Assembly (NCBI RefSeq): GCF_031846245.1
Contig: NZ_JAVRIC010000009.1
Coordinates: 1 to 64,000 of the forward strand
Length of the DNA: 64,000 bases
DNA from: Banduia mediterranea
GTDB taxonomy: Bacteria > Pseudomonadota > Gammaproteobacteria > Nevskiales > Nevskiaceae
Reading direction: 5' to 3'
The notes under the pieces are model-generated. The model was given only the letters and a program-made list of their open reading frames with translations. It ran no database searches and had not been told where the DNA came from. Of this stretch, positions 54,792 through 63,634 are shown in pieces. Within the stretch, counting starts at the first letter, position 1, and the number at the start of each line of letters is the position of its first letter. Position numbers and translations under genes: made by a program.

Positions 54792-57700
54792 CGGGTCTGA
54801 CCGTCGGACTGCTGATGGGCGCCGCTGTTTGCGGCGTCGCAGGCGCGGCCGAGGGTGATGCCCAACTGCAACCGCTGATTGCCCAGGCGCATTACTGGGA
54901 GGACCGCGGTCGCTATGATCTCGCGCGGGAATCCTGGCTCAAGCTGCTGCGCGTGCAAGCCGACGACGCACAGGCGCTGGAGGGTCTGGCGAAGGCCGAG
55001 GCGCGCAGCAACAAGCCGGAGGCGGCCGGGGTCTACCTGGAGCGGCTCAAGGAAGCGCATCCCAAGCACCCCGCGATTTCCCGGATCGAAGCCGCGATTC
55101 AGCAAGGCGCCATCGATCAGACCAAACTCGAAGAACCCCGAGGCCTCGCCCGGCAGGGGCGTTATCCGGAGGCGGTGGAGTCCTATCGCAGGCTGTTCGG
55201 CGGTGAAGTTCCCGGCGGCCGCCTGGGTCTCGAGTACTACCAGACCCTGGCGGGTGTCGACGGCAAATGGGGCGAGGCCCGACAGGGCATTGAGCGACTG
55301 GCCAAGGACTACCCCGATGACCCGGTCTATCGTCTGGCGCTGGCGCAGCACCTGACCTATCGCGAGGATTCGCGCCGCGACGGCATCAGTCGCCTGGCAC
55401 AGCTCGCCGACAATGCGGCGGTGTCGGTGCAGGCGCGGCAAGCATGGCGCCAAGCCTTGCTTTGGTTGTCCACGGACTCCAATGACCGGCGCTACTATCA
55501 GGCTTACCTCGACGAATACGGCAACGATCCGGAGGTTGCCGCCAAGCTGCGCAGCGTGCAGGAGGCGGTGGCCAGCGTCACACCGCAGGCCGACCCGCGT
55601 GTTGCCGAGGTGCAGGAAGCGTACGAATCATTGAATGGCGGCGAACTGGCCGCCGCATCTGCTCGTTTCGAGGACTTGCTGCTCGACGATCCGCGCGACG
55701 CCGATGGACTCGGCGGTCTGGGCATCGTACGGCTACGCCAGCAGCGTTTTGCCGAAGCGGCTTCGCTGCTCGAACAAGCCAGCATTGCCGACCCCAAGCG
55801 CTCGCAGCGCTGGTCGGAAGCCCTGTCCAGTGCACGGTTCTACGCGCTGGTAAGGGAGGCGGAAACGGCGCGTCAGGCGGCGCAGCCGGTACGCGCCGAG
55901 CAATTGCTGCGCAGCGCACTCGCCGCGGATGGCGTCGACGACGACTCGGACGTGCGCAGCACCCTGGCTGACGTGCTCGCCGAGCAGGATGAAATCGGCG
56001 AAGCCGAACGGCTTTATCGTCAAGTCTTGTCGCGTCACCCCGACAACATGAATGCGACACGCGGACTGGTCGGCTTGCTCACACGCAGCAATCGGATTCA
56101 GGAAGCGATCCAGCTGGCGGAACGCTTGCCGCCCGAACTGCGCAACCAGATCGGCAGCCTCAGTCAACTCAAGGCGCAATATCTAAGGGATCAGGCAATC
56201 GAGGCGACCGAGGCCGGTGAGCAGCAGGGCGCCGAGAACCTGCTCAAACAGGCGCTGCTGCTCGATCCGAACAGCGTCTGGGTGCGCCTCGATCTGGCAC
56301 GCATCTACCAGCAACAGAAGCGCACGCGTGAAGCCAACACCCTGGTTGACGGCATTCTGTCCGGCAACCCGAACATGGGCGAAGCGATTTTCGTCAAGGC
56401 CTTGCTGTTATCGGAACAGCAACGCTGGTATGACGCGCTGCAACTGATGGAGCAGATCCCGCTGTCGACGCGTGACACCGGCATGGTGCAGCTGCAGCAT
56501 CGGCTGTGGGTGCGTTACCAGACGGAACGCGCCGGTGTTTACGCCCGGTACGGTCGCACCCAGGATGCGCTGGATCTGCTGCGCCGGGTGGAACCGCAGG
56601 TCGACAACGCCCCCGAACTGCTGGGCGCACTGGCCACGGCCTATGCCGAAGTCGGTGACGAGGGCAGGGCGCTGGGTTATATCCGCGCGGCGCTGTCCGG
56701 TACGCCGGATCCCGATCCGGGGCTGCGCCTGCAATACGCCTCGCTCTTGTTCAAGCTGCGACAGGACGCGGAGTTCGAGGTGGTGATGACCGATCTGGTG
56801 CAGCGCGGCGGCTTGACCCAGCAACAGGCACTCGATCTGGCCAATCTGCGCGTGGCCTATCGCCTGCGTCAGGCCGACCTGGTGCGCGAGGAAGGTGATC
56901 TTGCGCGCGCCTATGACTATCTGGCGCCGCTGCTGCAGGTGAACCCCAATGATCCGCGGCTGCTGATGGCGCTGGCGCGCCTCTACAACGATTCCGAAGA
57001 ATACGACCACGCCGCGCAGATCTACGATCGGGTACTGCAGACCGATCCGGAAAACCTCGACGCCTACAAGGGCTCGATCGGCGCCGCCCTGGCACGCAAC
57101 GATCTGGAAGCCGCGAACCAGCTGTTGAACGAGGCGTTCAATTTGGACCCACAGAACGCACGCCTGTATGCCTTGGCCGGGCGGCTGGCCCGGGCGCGCG
57201 GCGAAGACGGGCGCGCGCTGGAGTATTACCAACGCGCCCTGGCGCTGGATGCGCAGCAGGGTGCCCAGGAGTTCGGGGGACGCTATGCGCCGCAGTTGTA
57301 TCTGTTGGATCCGGCTGCGGCTGGCAGCCGGGTGCTTCCGGCCCCGAGCGATCGTGGTGGTTTCGGTTTTCGTCCCTCATCTGCGCAGAGCCCGAGGCGC
57401 AGTGATTCGGCGCGGGCGCGTGAAGCGGCCTGGCAACCGGCACGCGGCGGCGGCTACCTGATCAAGACCGCGGCACCGCGACGCTCAGCCGAGCCCCAGA
57501 AGTCCGAGATTCCGGAAGAGAGGGTTGAGCCGATTCCAGGAGTCTCGGTCGATCAAGGCATTCGGCCCAGCATCTACGGCATCGAACCGGCACCGATGCG
57601 AGCCGGACCCGAGCCGGTGACAGCGCAGACCAGGCCTGCATCGCAAACCGGGGCGGATGCCCCGCGCGCTCATGAGATACCCGGCGTGTTTCTCAAGCTG

Positions 57701-59821
57701 TCGACGCAGTCCAATGGTGAACGCGTCACACGATCAGCGGAGACGCCGTGGACGCTACCGCCGCCACCGTCCACCCGTTCCGGCAACGCTGCCGTCCCGC
57801 AGCAGATGGAGACCTTGCAGGGGCCGCCGTTCCCACCTCCAAGGCTGAGTCAGCGACCGGATTACCGGTCCGGGTCCGAATCTTCACTGTCCGCGCCGGC
57901 CACCATGCCGGCGCTGCCGACTTATTCGGCGCCATCGACGCGCCACGAGCTCACCACCGCACCGGATCCGAACTATCAGTTCATGCCTGAGGTCAGCCGT
58001 TCGACGGCCACCTCCGGACCGGCGCCAGCGCCGATGGCACCGGGCTCGCAGGCCCCGCTTTATCCGCCGTCGTCCCAGCCGGCAGTGACTTCGTCGACCT
58101 ACCGCCAGACGACCAGCACCCAAGTTCAGCCGTACTCGCGTTCCTATACCGAGCCGGCGCCGGTGGTTCCGTCGAATGCGGTCCCGGCCTCGGCCTACCC
58201 CTCGACATCGACGATCCAGCAGAGCAACGGAACGGTTTCGATTCCTTACGGTCCGCTGGGCAGTAACGCCAGCGTGGTACAGACTGGCCCGTCGTATTAC
58301 CCGTCGAAATCCGGCGGCACGCAAACCCAGAGCCGCAGTGAGGTCTACACGCAGGGACAGGCTCAGACCGTTCGTCGCTTCGATCCACCGAGTGGACAGG
58401 CTCCGTACCCGGCGGGCGGGCTGCCGCCCGCATCGGCGCCGCGCATGAGCACGCAGCTGTCGTCGTCCAGCGGCGACCCGGCGCTGCGCCGCGAGTTGTC
58501 GCGGGAGATCAATGATATTCGCGGTGCCTATGTCAGCCAGCCGGCACCGCAGGCGCCCGTCATGAGCTATGGCAATGATCCGGCGCTGACGGTGCCGAGC
58601 TTCGCACGACGCGAACTGCCACCGACACGCGAACGCAGCGACCTGATCCGCGAGATCGAGTCGATCGAGGCGAACCGCGCGGCCAATGCCGGACTCGGCG
58701 TGGCCTTGCGCAACCGTGACGGTCAGAGTGGCCTGGGGCGCTTGCTGGACATCGAACTTCCGGTCGAGGCAAGCATCGCCGGCACCGAGGCCGGGCGTTT
58801 CGCCCTCCGCGCCGTTCCGGTGTTTCTCGATGCCGGCTCCGTGTCCGGGCGCGATCAGCTTCTGTTCGGGGCCATGCCGCTGGTCGACGACGCCACCAGT
58901 TATCGATTCGCACAGGATGCCAGCGGCGTTGCCGTCGGCGGCGTCTATTCGATCGCGGACTTGCGTCTGGACGTGGGATCGTCGCCGCTCGGATTTCCGG
59001 TGGAGACCATCGTTGGTGGGCTGCAATGGAAGCCGCAGGTCGACAATGTGTCGTTCAAGATCGATCTGTCGCGCCGATCGGTGACCGACAGCCTGCTGTC
59101 TTACGCGGGCACGCGCGATCCCGCCACCGGCCGCGTCTGGGGTGGCATCACCCGCACCGGTGGCCGCATCGACATGTCCTACGATCTTGGGCGTTATGGC
59201 GTCTACGTCAACGGCAGCTACCACGTGCTCGATGGCGAGAACGTCGACCAGAACAATGCCTTCGAAGCCGGTGGCGGTTTCTATACGCGTGGCGTGCAGC
59301 GTCGCGGATTCCGCGTGACCTACGGCCTCAATCTCACGACGTTTTTCTACGACAAGAATCGCCGCTACTACACCTTTGGTCATGGCGGCTATTTCAGTCC
59401 ACAGTTCTACATGAGCGTGGGCGTGCCGTTCGAGATCAGCGGATCGCGTGAGCGCTTCTCGTACCGGATCGGCGGCGCGATCGGTCTGCAGGCGTTCAAG
59501 GAGGATGGTGCCGCGCTGTTCCCGACCGATGCCGGGCTCCAACTCGCGGTGGAAGATCTGCTGCTGGACAGCGATGACGAGGATCTGGTCAGTGGTTACA
59601 GCGACAGCAGTCAGAGTGGTGTCGGCTACAACTTCAGCGGCGCCTTCGAATACCTGATCGCGCCACAGCTGACGGCCGGTGCGTTGCTGAGTCTGGACAA
59701 CGCCAAGGACTACAATGAATCCTTGGTCATGGGCTATGTCCGTTACTGGTTCTCGGCACAACCGCGCGTATCGTCACCGCCGACGATGCTGCGCCCGTAC
59801 TTCAATTTCGGGAGCGACTGA
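54755..59821 (+). CDS. bcsC: Cellulose secretion protein BcsC, oversized
   Basis: The 1688-residue protein has a signal peptide (MGAIVLRRIFALTGLTVGLL), a TPR superhelix (about 30-840; repeats such as AQIYDRVLQTDPENLDAYKG) and a low-complexity Pro/Ser/Thr/Gln/Tyr-rich stretch (about 850-1290; for example QPYSRSYTEPAPVVPSNAVP). The outer-membrane barrel domain (about 1305-1688) opens with LGRLLDIELPVEASIAGTEA and ends in MLRPYFNFGSD. Typical BcsC is about 1150-1300 residues; the excess is the linker. It exports cellulose through the outer membrane. The start overlaps bcsZ. Confidence 0.93.
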   Translation: MGAIVLRRIFALTGLTVGLLMGAAVCGVAGAAEGDAQLQPLIAQAHYWEDRGRYDLARESWLKLLRVQADDAQALEGLAKAEARSNKPEAAGVYLERLKEAHPKHPAISRIEAAIQQGAIDQTKLEEPRGLARQGRYPEAVESYRRLFGGEVPGGRLGLEYYQTLAGVDGKWGEARQGIERLAKDYPDDPVYRLALAQHLTYREDSRRDGISRLAQLADNAAVSVQARQAWRQALLWLSTDSNDRRYYQAYLDEYGNDPEVAAKLRSVQEAVASVTPQADPRVAEVQEAYESLNGGELAAASARFEDLLLDDPRDADGLGGLGIVRLRQQRFAEAASLLEQASIADPKRSQRWSEALSSARFYALVREAETARQAAQPVRAEQLLRSALAADGVDDDSDVRSTLADVLAEQDEIGEAERLYRQVLSRHPDNMNATRGLVGLLTRSNRIQEAIQLAERLPPELRNQIGSLSQLKAQYLRDQAIEATEAGEQQGAENLLKQALLLDPNSVWVRLDLARIYQQQKRTREANTLVDGILSGNPNMGEAIFVKALLLSEQQRWYDALQLMEQIPLSTRDTGMVQLQHRLWVRYQTERAGVYARYGRTQDALDLLRRVEPQVDNAPELLGALATAYAEVGDEGRALGYIRAALSGTPDPDPGLRLQYASLLFKLRQDAEFEVVMTDLVQRGGLTQQQALDLANLRVAYRLRQADLVREEGDLARAYDYLAPLLQVNPNDPRLLMALARLYNDSEEYDHAAQIYDRVLQTDPENLDAYKGSIGAALARNDLEAANQLLNEAFNLDPQNARLYALAGRLARARGEDGRALEYYQRALALDAQQGAQEFGGRYAPQLYLLDPAAAGSRVLPAPSDRGGFGFRPSSAQSPRRSDSARAREAAWQPARGGGYLIKTAAPRRSAEPQKSEIPEERVEPIPGVSVDQGIRPSIYGIEPAPMRAGPEPVTAQTRPASQTGADAPRAHEIPGVFLKLSTQSNGERVTRSAETPWTLPPPPSTRSGNAAVPQQMETLQGPPFPPPRLSQRPDYRSGSESSLSAPATMPALPTYSAPSTRHELTTAPDPNYQFMPEVSRSTATSGPAPAPMAPGSQAPLYPPSSQPAVTSSTYRQTTSTQVQPYSRSYTEPAPVVPSNAVPASAYPSTSTIQQSNGTVSIPYGPLGSNASVVQTGPSYYPSKSGGTQTQSRSEVYTQGQAQTVRRFDPPSGQAPYPAGGLPPASAPRMSTQLSSSSGDPALRRELSREINDIRGAYVSQPAPQAPVMSYGNDPALTVPSFARRELPPTRERSDLIREIESIEANRAANAGLGVALRNRDGQSGLGRLLDIELPVEASIAGTEAGRFALRAVPVFLDAGSVSGRDQLLFGAMPLVDDATSYRFAQDASGVAVGGVYSIADLRLDVGSSPLGFPVETIVGGLQWKPQVDNVSFKIDLSRRSVTDSLLSYAGTRDPATGRVWGGITRTGGRIDMSYDLGRYGVYVNGSYHVLDGENVDQNNAFEAGGGFYTRGVQRRGFRVTYGLNLTTFFYDKNRRYYTFGHGGYFSPQFYMSVGVPFEISGSRERFSYRIGGAIGLQAFKEDGAALFPTDAGLQLAVEDLLLDSDDEDLVSGYSDSSQSGVGYNFSGAFEYLIAPQLTAGALLSLDNAKDYNESLVMGYVRYWFSAQPRVSSPPTMLRPYFNFGSD

Positions 59822-59823
59822 GC

Positions 59824-60324
59824 ATGAAGCCGCCAATCCTGCCGTTCTGCCTGGCCGCCCTGGTGCTGGCCTCCTGCGCCGCCGACGACCCCCGGGCCGA
59901 AGGGCTCAATGTTCGCGCGCCCTATGGAAGCGTGGCAGGACAAGGCGCTGTCGCGAGCGGGTCGCCGGGCTCGTCCTATTCGAACATGGGACGACAGAGC
60001 CTGGCACAAGGCCAGCCTGAGCGGGCCGCGTATCAATTCGAGGAGGCGCTCAAGGTCAATCCCTTCGATCCGGTGGCGCTCAACAACCTGGCCGTGGCCA
60101 AGGCCGAGCAGGAGGACTACCACACCGCAGTCGATCTGCTCAGTCGCGCCGCCCGATTGGCGCCGGATGACGTGGAGATCGCCGCCAATCTGGCGCGGCT
60201 CCGCAACTGGGTCAACAGCGAGGCACTCAGTGGTGTCGACTCCGAGGACTGGAGTGGGCAGGCCGATCTTTCGGCTCTGCCACCACCGCCGCCCGACCTG
60301 TGGAATCCGCAGGTCTATCGCTAG
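59824..60324 (+). CDS. TPR lipoprotein of the cellulose operon
   Basis: The 166-residue protein has a lipobox (ALVLASCAADDP, Cys19). After a Gly/Ser-rich spacer come two to three TPR units (SNMGRQSLAQGQPERAAYQF, NNLAVAKAEQEDYHTAVDLL) and a Pro-rich end (SALPPPPPDLWNPQVYR). It starts 2 bases after the bcsC stop, so it is the last gene of the operon. It probably tethers to the outer membrane and contacts the BcsC TPR region or peptidoglycan; no characterised homologue comes to mind. Confidence 0.8.
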   Translation: MKPPILPFCLAALVLASCAADDPRAEGLNVRAPYGSVAGQGAVASGSPGSSYSNMGRQSLAQGQPERAAYQFEEALKVNPFDPVALNNLAVAKAEQEDYHTAVDLLSRAARLAPDDVEIAANLARLRNWVNSEALSGVDSEDWSGQADLSALPPPPPDLWNPQVYR

Positions 60325-60369
60325 GCTTTTCGCGCTTCGCGGCAACGATTCCCCAGGACAAGGAACGCC

Positions 60370-60765
60370 TCAGGACGAACAGATCGCCCGTTGGATGAGG
60401 ACAGCCCGACCATCCTGATTGTCGGAGTATCCCTGCCACACGGCGATCCAGGCCGAGGCGGAGATCGGGCCAGGCGCCAGCCGCGGGACGGCGTCCATGG
60501 CGATATCCGCTTGCGGCTGGAGCGTGAACCTGCCTTCGTCGACCCGGACCGCAGGCCCGCGGGCTGCGCCGCCAGCCGAAAAGGTCCGCAACTTGATCGG
60601 CAGCACCAGTATTTCGCGATCACGACCCTTGAAGTCGACGTGCCGCAGTTCCTGCTACACGTTTTCGTAGGGAAAGACGTGGGCCGCGGCAGCGCTAGTC
60701 GCGCACAAGCCCATCAACGCGGCCGGTAGAAAACGGACTCCTTGGCGCTCAAGCCTGGCGGTCAT
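60370..60765 (-). pseudogene. Exported protein gene with in-frame amber codon
   Basis: From ATG 60765 (GGGAGAGG upstream) the minus strand encodes a signal peptide MTARLERQGVRFLPAALMGL-CATSAAAAHV, then FPYENV, a TAG at 60655-60657 (codon 37), and an open frame of 94 codons: QELRHVDFKGRDREILVLPI, GRFTLQPQADIAMDAVPRLA, SAWIAVWQGYSDNQDGRAVL, ending at TGA 60370. A CAG-to-TAG change would explain it. I do not recognise the family. It is convergent with the cellulose operon. Confidence 0.6.
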
Positions 60766-60829
60766 GCTGTCCTCTCCCTGGCACCCTCTGCGAGCGAGTA
60801 TGGCGAGCCCGACTGCGCTCGGTTATTCT

Positions 60830-60955
60830 TGCCGGATTGGGGAGTAGCCGTCCCGCGCAATGCGGGAGGGTGCGTCAACATGCTTGGCCGCTGCATCACA
60901 TAGGCCATGGCGCACCCAGCCGGAGAACCGGTGTGGCGAGACCAAGGTTGACGTG
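60830..60955 (+). ncRNA. yybP-ykoY-type manganese riboswitch
   Basis: The sequence ATTGGGGAGTAGCC at 60836-60849 is the hallmark of the Mn2+-sensing yybP-ykoY family, followed by a hairpin (CCCGCGCAATGCGGG). The 3' part GTGTGGCGAGACCAAGG (60931-60947) supplies the second conserved loop and the closing strand (CCAAGG against the ATTGG region). It lies upstream of a TMEM165/GDT1 gene, a frequent target. Metal binding would switch on Mn2+ export. Confidence 0.8.
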
Positions 60956-61025
60956 AAGCGGCCACCGGGCGGGCTTCGCGCACCTTGTCTCGTATCCACT
61001 TGCCCGGTTCAGGAATCAAAATCTG

Positions 61026-61619
61026 ATGGAAGCTTTCTGGATCGCCACCGGTACCGTTTTCCTCGGGGAACTCGGTGACAAAACGCAGCTGCTCGCGGTC
61101 ATGCTCGCCAGTCGCTTTCGGCGTCCATGGATCGTGGTGGCCGGCATCCTGTTGGCGACGGTGCTCAATCACGCCGTGGCCGGGCTCGCCGGTAGCTGGA
61201 TCAGGACCGTGCTGCCGGACGAATGGCTGCATTGGATCGTCGGCCTGTCATTCATCGCTGTTGGCCTTTGGGCGATCAAGCCGGATGGGATCGACGAATC
61301 CGAAGCGCAGCGCAGTGGCCGCAGCGTGCTGTGGATCACCGTCGTCAGCTTCTTCCTGGCCGAGATCGGCGACAAGACGCAGATCGCGACGACGGTGCTC
61401 GCGGCCCGTTTTGACGACTTACTCCAAGTGGTGGCCGGCACCACCAGCGGCATGCTGCTGGCCGACGTTCCGGTGGTGTTTCTCGGTGCCGCGATTGCCA
61501 CCCGTCTGCCGTTGACGGCAATCCGCTGGACCGCCGCCGGCCTGTTCGTAGTGCTGGGCGTCACGACCCTGATCTGGGGCGGAACCTGGCTGGGTGTCGG
61601 GGCGGGGCAGGCGGGTTAA
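61026..61619 (+). CDS. TMEM165/GDT1 family Mn2+ exporter
   Basis: This 197-residue, six-helix protein has two inverted copies of the signature E-x-G-D-K-T: FLGELGDKTQLLAVMLASRF (helix 1) and FLAEIGDKTQIATTVLAARF (helix 4). The acidic residues form the Mn2+/Ca2+-proton exchange site. Its leader is a yybP-ykoY riboswitch, which supports Mn2+ detoxification. The poor ribosome binding site fits control through the leader. Confidence 0.93.
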   Translation: MEAFWIATGTVFLGELGDKTQLLAVMLASRFRRPWIVVAGILLATVLNHAVAGLAGSWIRTVLPDEWLHWIVGLSFIAVGLWAIKPDGIDESEAQRSGRSVLWITVVSFFLAEIGDKTQIATTVLAARFDDLLQVVAGTTSGMLLADVPVVFLGAAIATRLPLTAIRWTAAGLFVVLGVTTLIWGGTWLGVGAGQAG

Positions 61620-61878
61620 CGGCCATGAGTTGCATCTCCACCCCCGGAAGATGAAGCATGTGAGTGCATCGCTCAGCAGCTGTTACCGACGTTAGAGGCG
61701 CCAGGGGTGGCGCTTGGCGAAGGAGCCGCATGCTGATCGGGCTGGTTTCGTGCTCCTTTGGAGTCGCGAAGCTTTGCTGTGCTCGCAACCCCGCGTTGTT
61801 TCACACCAACCGTTCCCCTTGCCGGGGCGGTAGAGGACTTCCACCTCCAAGCTGCTGCGCCCTGCCGGGCGCACCAAC
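61620..61878. other. Intergenic, no gene recognised
   Basis: The stretch between the Mn exporter and fdxA holds only short frames without family features. It contains small GC-rich palindromes (for example GGCGCCAGGGGTGGCGC near 61697) and no promoter that can be named. Confidence 0.4.
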
Positions 61879-61909
61879 GAAAAAGCCGCACCGGAATCCA
61901 GTGCGACAT
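61879..61909 (-). terminator. Terminator of fdxA
   Basis: On the minus strand GTCGCAC, a loop and GTGCGGC form a stem followed by TTTTTC, 26 bases after the fdxA stop. Confidence 0.75.
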
Positions 61910-61934
61910 TCTTCGAGTCCGCGTCGCTGGCGGC

Positions 61935-62258
61935 TCAGCGTTCCAGCAGCTTGAGCTTGTCCGGCTTGTCTTCCCACTGCTTGGCGTCGGCCGGAGGCTC
62001 CTTGCGCTCGGTGATCACCGGCCATTTCGGTGTCAGCTCCGCGTTGAGTTCCTTGTAATGCGCCTGTTCCGCCGGCAGATCGTCTTCCGCGAAAATTGCG
62101 TTCACCGGGCATTCCGGTTCGCACAGCGTGCAGTCGATGCATTCCTCGGGATCGATCACCAGAAAGTTCGGGCCCTCATGGAAACAGTCCACCGGGCAGA
62201 CTTCCACGCAGTCCGTGTACTTGCACTTGATGCAGTTCTCGGTAACAACGAAGGTCAT
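61935..62258 (-). CDS. fdxA: 7Fe ferredoxin FdxA
   Basis: The 107-residue electron carrier has a [3Fe-4S]/[4Fe-4S] pattern: [20 protein letters not shown] and [16 protein letters not shown]. The C-terminal extension of about 45 residues is typical of Azotobacter-type FdxA. It is monocistronic with its own terminator; the partner enzyme is not in the window. Confidence 0.95.
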   Translation of the reverse strand: MTFVVTENCIKCKYTDCVEVCPVDCFHEGPNFLVIDPEECIDCTLCEPECPVNAIFAEDDLPAEQAHYKELNAELTPKWPVITERKEPPADAKQWEDKPDKLKLLER

Positions 62259-62365
62259 GGCGGTTCCGTTTATGGTCCTGGTGGATGCGTGGAGGCGCGC
62301 ATTTTATAGATTCGCGACAGTTTTTGGGTACTTCAGTTGTGAGGTACTCCCAGCCAGCGTGCGAA

Positions 62366-62944
62366 TCAGTCGCCCGAGCCCGTCGAGACTTCGCGGCGCG
62401 ACGGATCCAGTGGCCGGCGGCTGAGGTCCAGCGCGTGAAAATTCGTCTGTCCGGCCGCACGGTCGGCGAAGAAGAACTTGAGGCTGTGCCAGATCGTCGG
62501 AAAGGCGATCTCGTCCCAGGGAATCTCGTCTTCGCGCATCAGTTGCGTTTCGGAGCTTTCGAAAGTCGGATGATGCTTGTCGCTGCGCATGCGACCGCGA
62601 TAGATCGCGTAGATCTGCGACACGTAGGGCACGTTGATGACCACGAACAGATCATCGATATCGACCTCGGCGCCGGATTCCTCCAGGGTTTCGCGCGCGG
62701 CCCCTTCGCCACTGGTTTCGCCCATTTCCAGAAAGCCGGCCGGGAAGGTCCACTTGCCCAGGCGCGGCTCGATCGCGCGGCGGCACATCAGCACGCGGTC
62801 TTCCCACACTGGCACGCAACCGGCAATGACCTTGGGGTTGCGGTAGTGAATCGTTTCGCAGTTGGGGCAGACATGGCGCGGCAGGTGGTCGTGTTCGGGC
62901 ACCTGCAATTCCACGGCGTGCCCACATTCACTGCAGAACTTCAC
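62366..62944 (-). CDS. Nudix hydrolase with N-terminal zinc ribbon
   Basis: This 192-residue protein (GTG start) begins with FCSECGHAVE and HVCPNCETIHYRNPK, a four-Cys zinc ribbon. It is followed by a canonical Nudix box GFLEMGETSGEGAARETLEE-SGAEV. A related layout occurs in NADH pyrophosphatases, but the SQPWPFPxS motif of NudC is absent, so the substrate is open. The longer frame to 63061 has no family support. Confidence 0.85.
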   Translation of the reverse strand: MKFCSECGHAVELQVPEHDHLPRHVCPNCETIHYRNPKVIAGCVPVWEDRVLMCRRAIEPRLGKWTFPAGFLEMGETSGEGAARETLEESGAEVDIDDLFVVINVPYVSQIYAIYRGRMRSDKHHPTFESSETQLMREDEIPWDEIAFPTIWHSLKFFFADRAAGQTNFHALDLSRRPLDPSRREVSTGSGD

Positions 62945-63195
62945 AGACCGCTCCGGCTTACGACGGGAGCTTGGGCAAAGGGCAGCGGGCAGCGATGAGA
63001 CTGGATCATGGATCTGGGGCGGAAACGATCGGGTGGGCGCTGGCGCCACGGAGCGCGCCAAGTCGGTACAGAGTAGCAGTCAGCGGCGCGGCAGTGGAAT
63101 TCACCTGAAAAATCGGTGAACATCCGTGAAAACAACGCACTGACCATCATGCGTGATCGAAGTATTTTTGGCGGCTGTCGCGGCTGCAGCATCGC

Positions 63196-63552
63196 TTGGC
63201 GGGCAATAAGCAGCTTCTGCCATATGAACAGATATGCTTGGATGCTTGGCGTGCCTCGCTCGCTGACCGACAGAAAGCCGCGCTGGACGCTCAGCTTGCT
63301 GGCGTGAATATCATTCAGCGGCAGGCTGGGGGCGCGAAGCTCTGCTTCTTCCAGGTAGATCAAAAGCCGTTGCCGCTATTTTCAAATCAGGAACCTGACC
63401 AGCATGTAGCTGATGTCAACCTGAAGTCAGGCAGTGAGCCTACGGCGCCGACCATGCGGGCCAAGCTCTTTGTCCACCGAGAATGCGTGTCGGAAGTGTG
63501 CCTGCATGCTAAGCCCCTCGCCTTGGGCGTCCTTGACCGCGATACCTTATGA
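63196..63552 (+). other. Unassigned, probably decayed ORF
   Basis: A TTG-started frame gives LLPYEQICLDAWRASLADRQ, AALDAQLAGVNIIQRQAGGA, then KLFVHRE, after which the sequence turns Cys/Leu-rich and loses protein character. The first 90 residues look like real coding sequence with amphipathic helices. Neither a good start nor a family is visible, so a truncated or frameshifted gene is the best reading. Confidence 0.35.
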
Positions 63553-63558
63553 GGTGAC

Positions 63559-63573
63559 ACGATACTATATCGT
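63559..63573. promoter_or_regulatory. Palindrome upstream of the last gene
   Basis: ACGATA-CTA-TATCGT is a perfect inverted repeat 62 bases before the start at 63635, in an AT-rich patch. It is a plausible operator overlapping a promoter. Confidence 0.35.
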
Positions 63574-63634
63574 CAGGGCATCGACACACACCTTTCGGGA
63601 GCCCACTTAAAGTCAGGGAAGCTTGAGGGAGGCC

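Noticed and set aside
57884-59761. 625-codon minus-strand frame opposite the end of bcsC
   Set aside because: The plus-strand product ends in a convincing barrel domain; the antisense frame has no domain.
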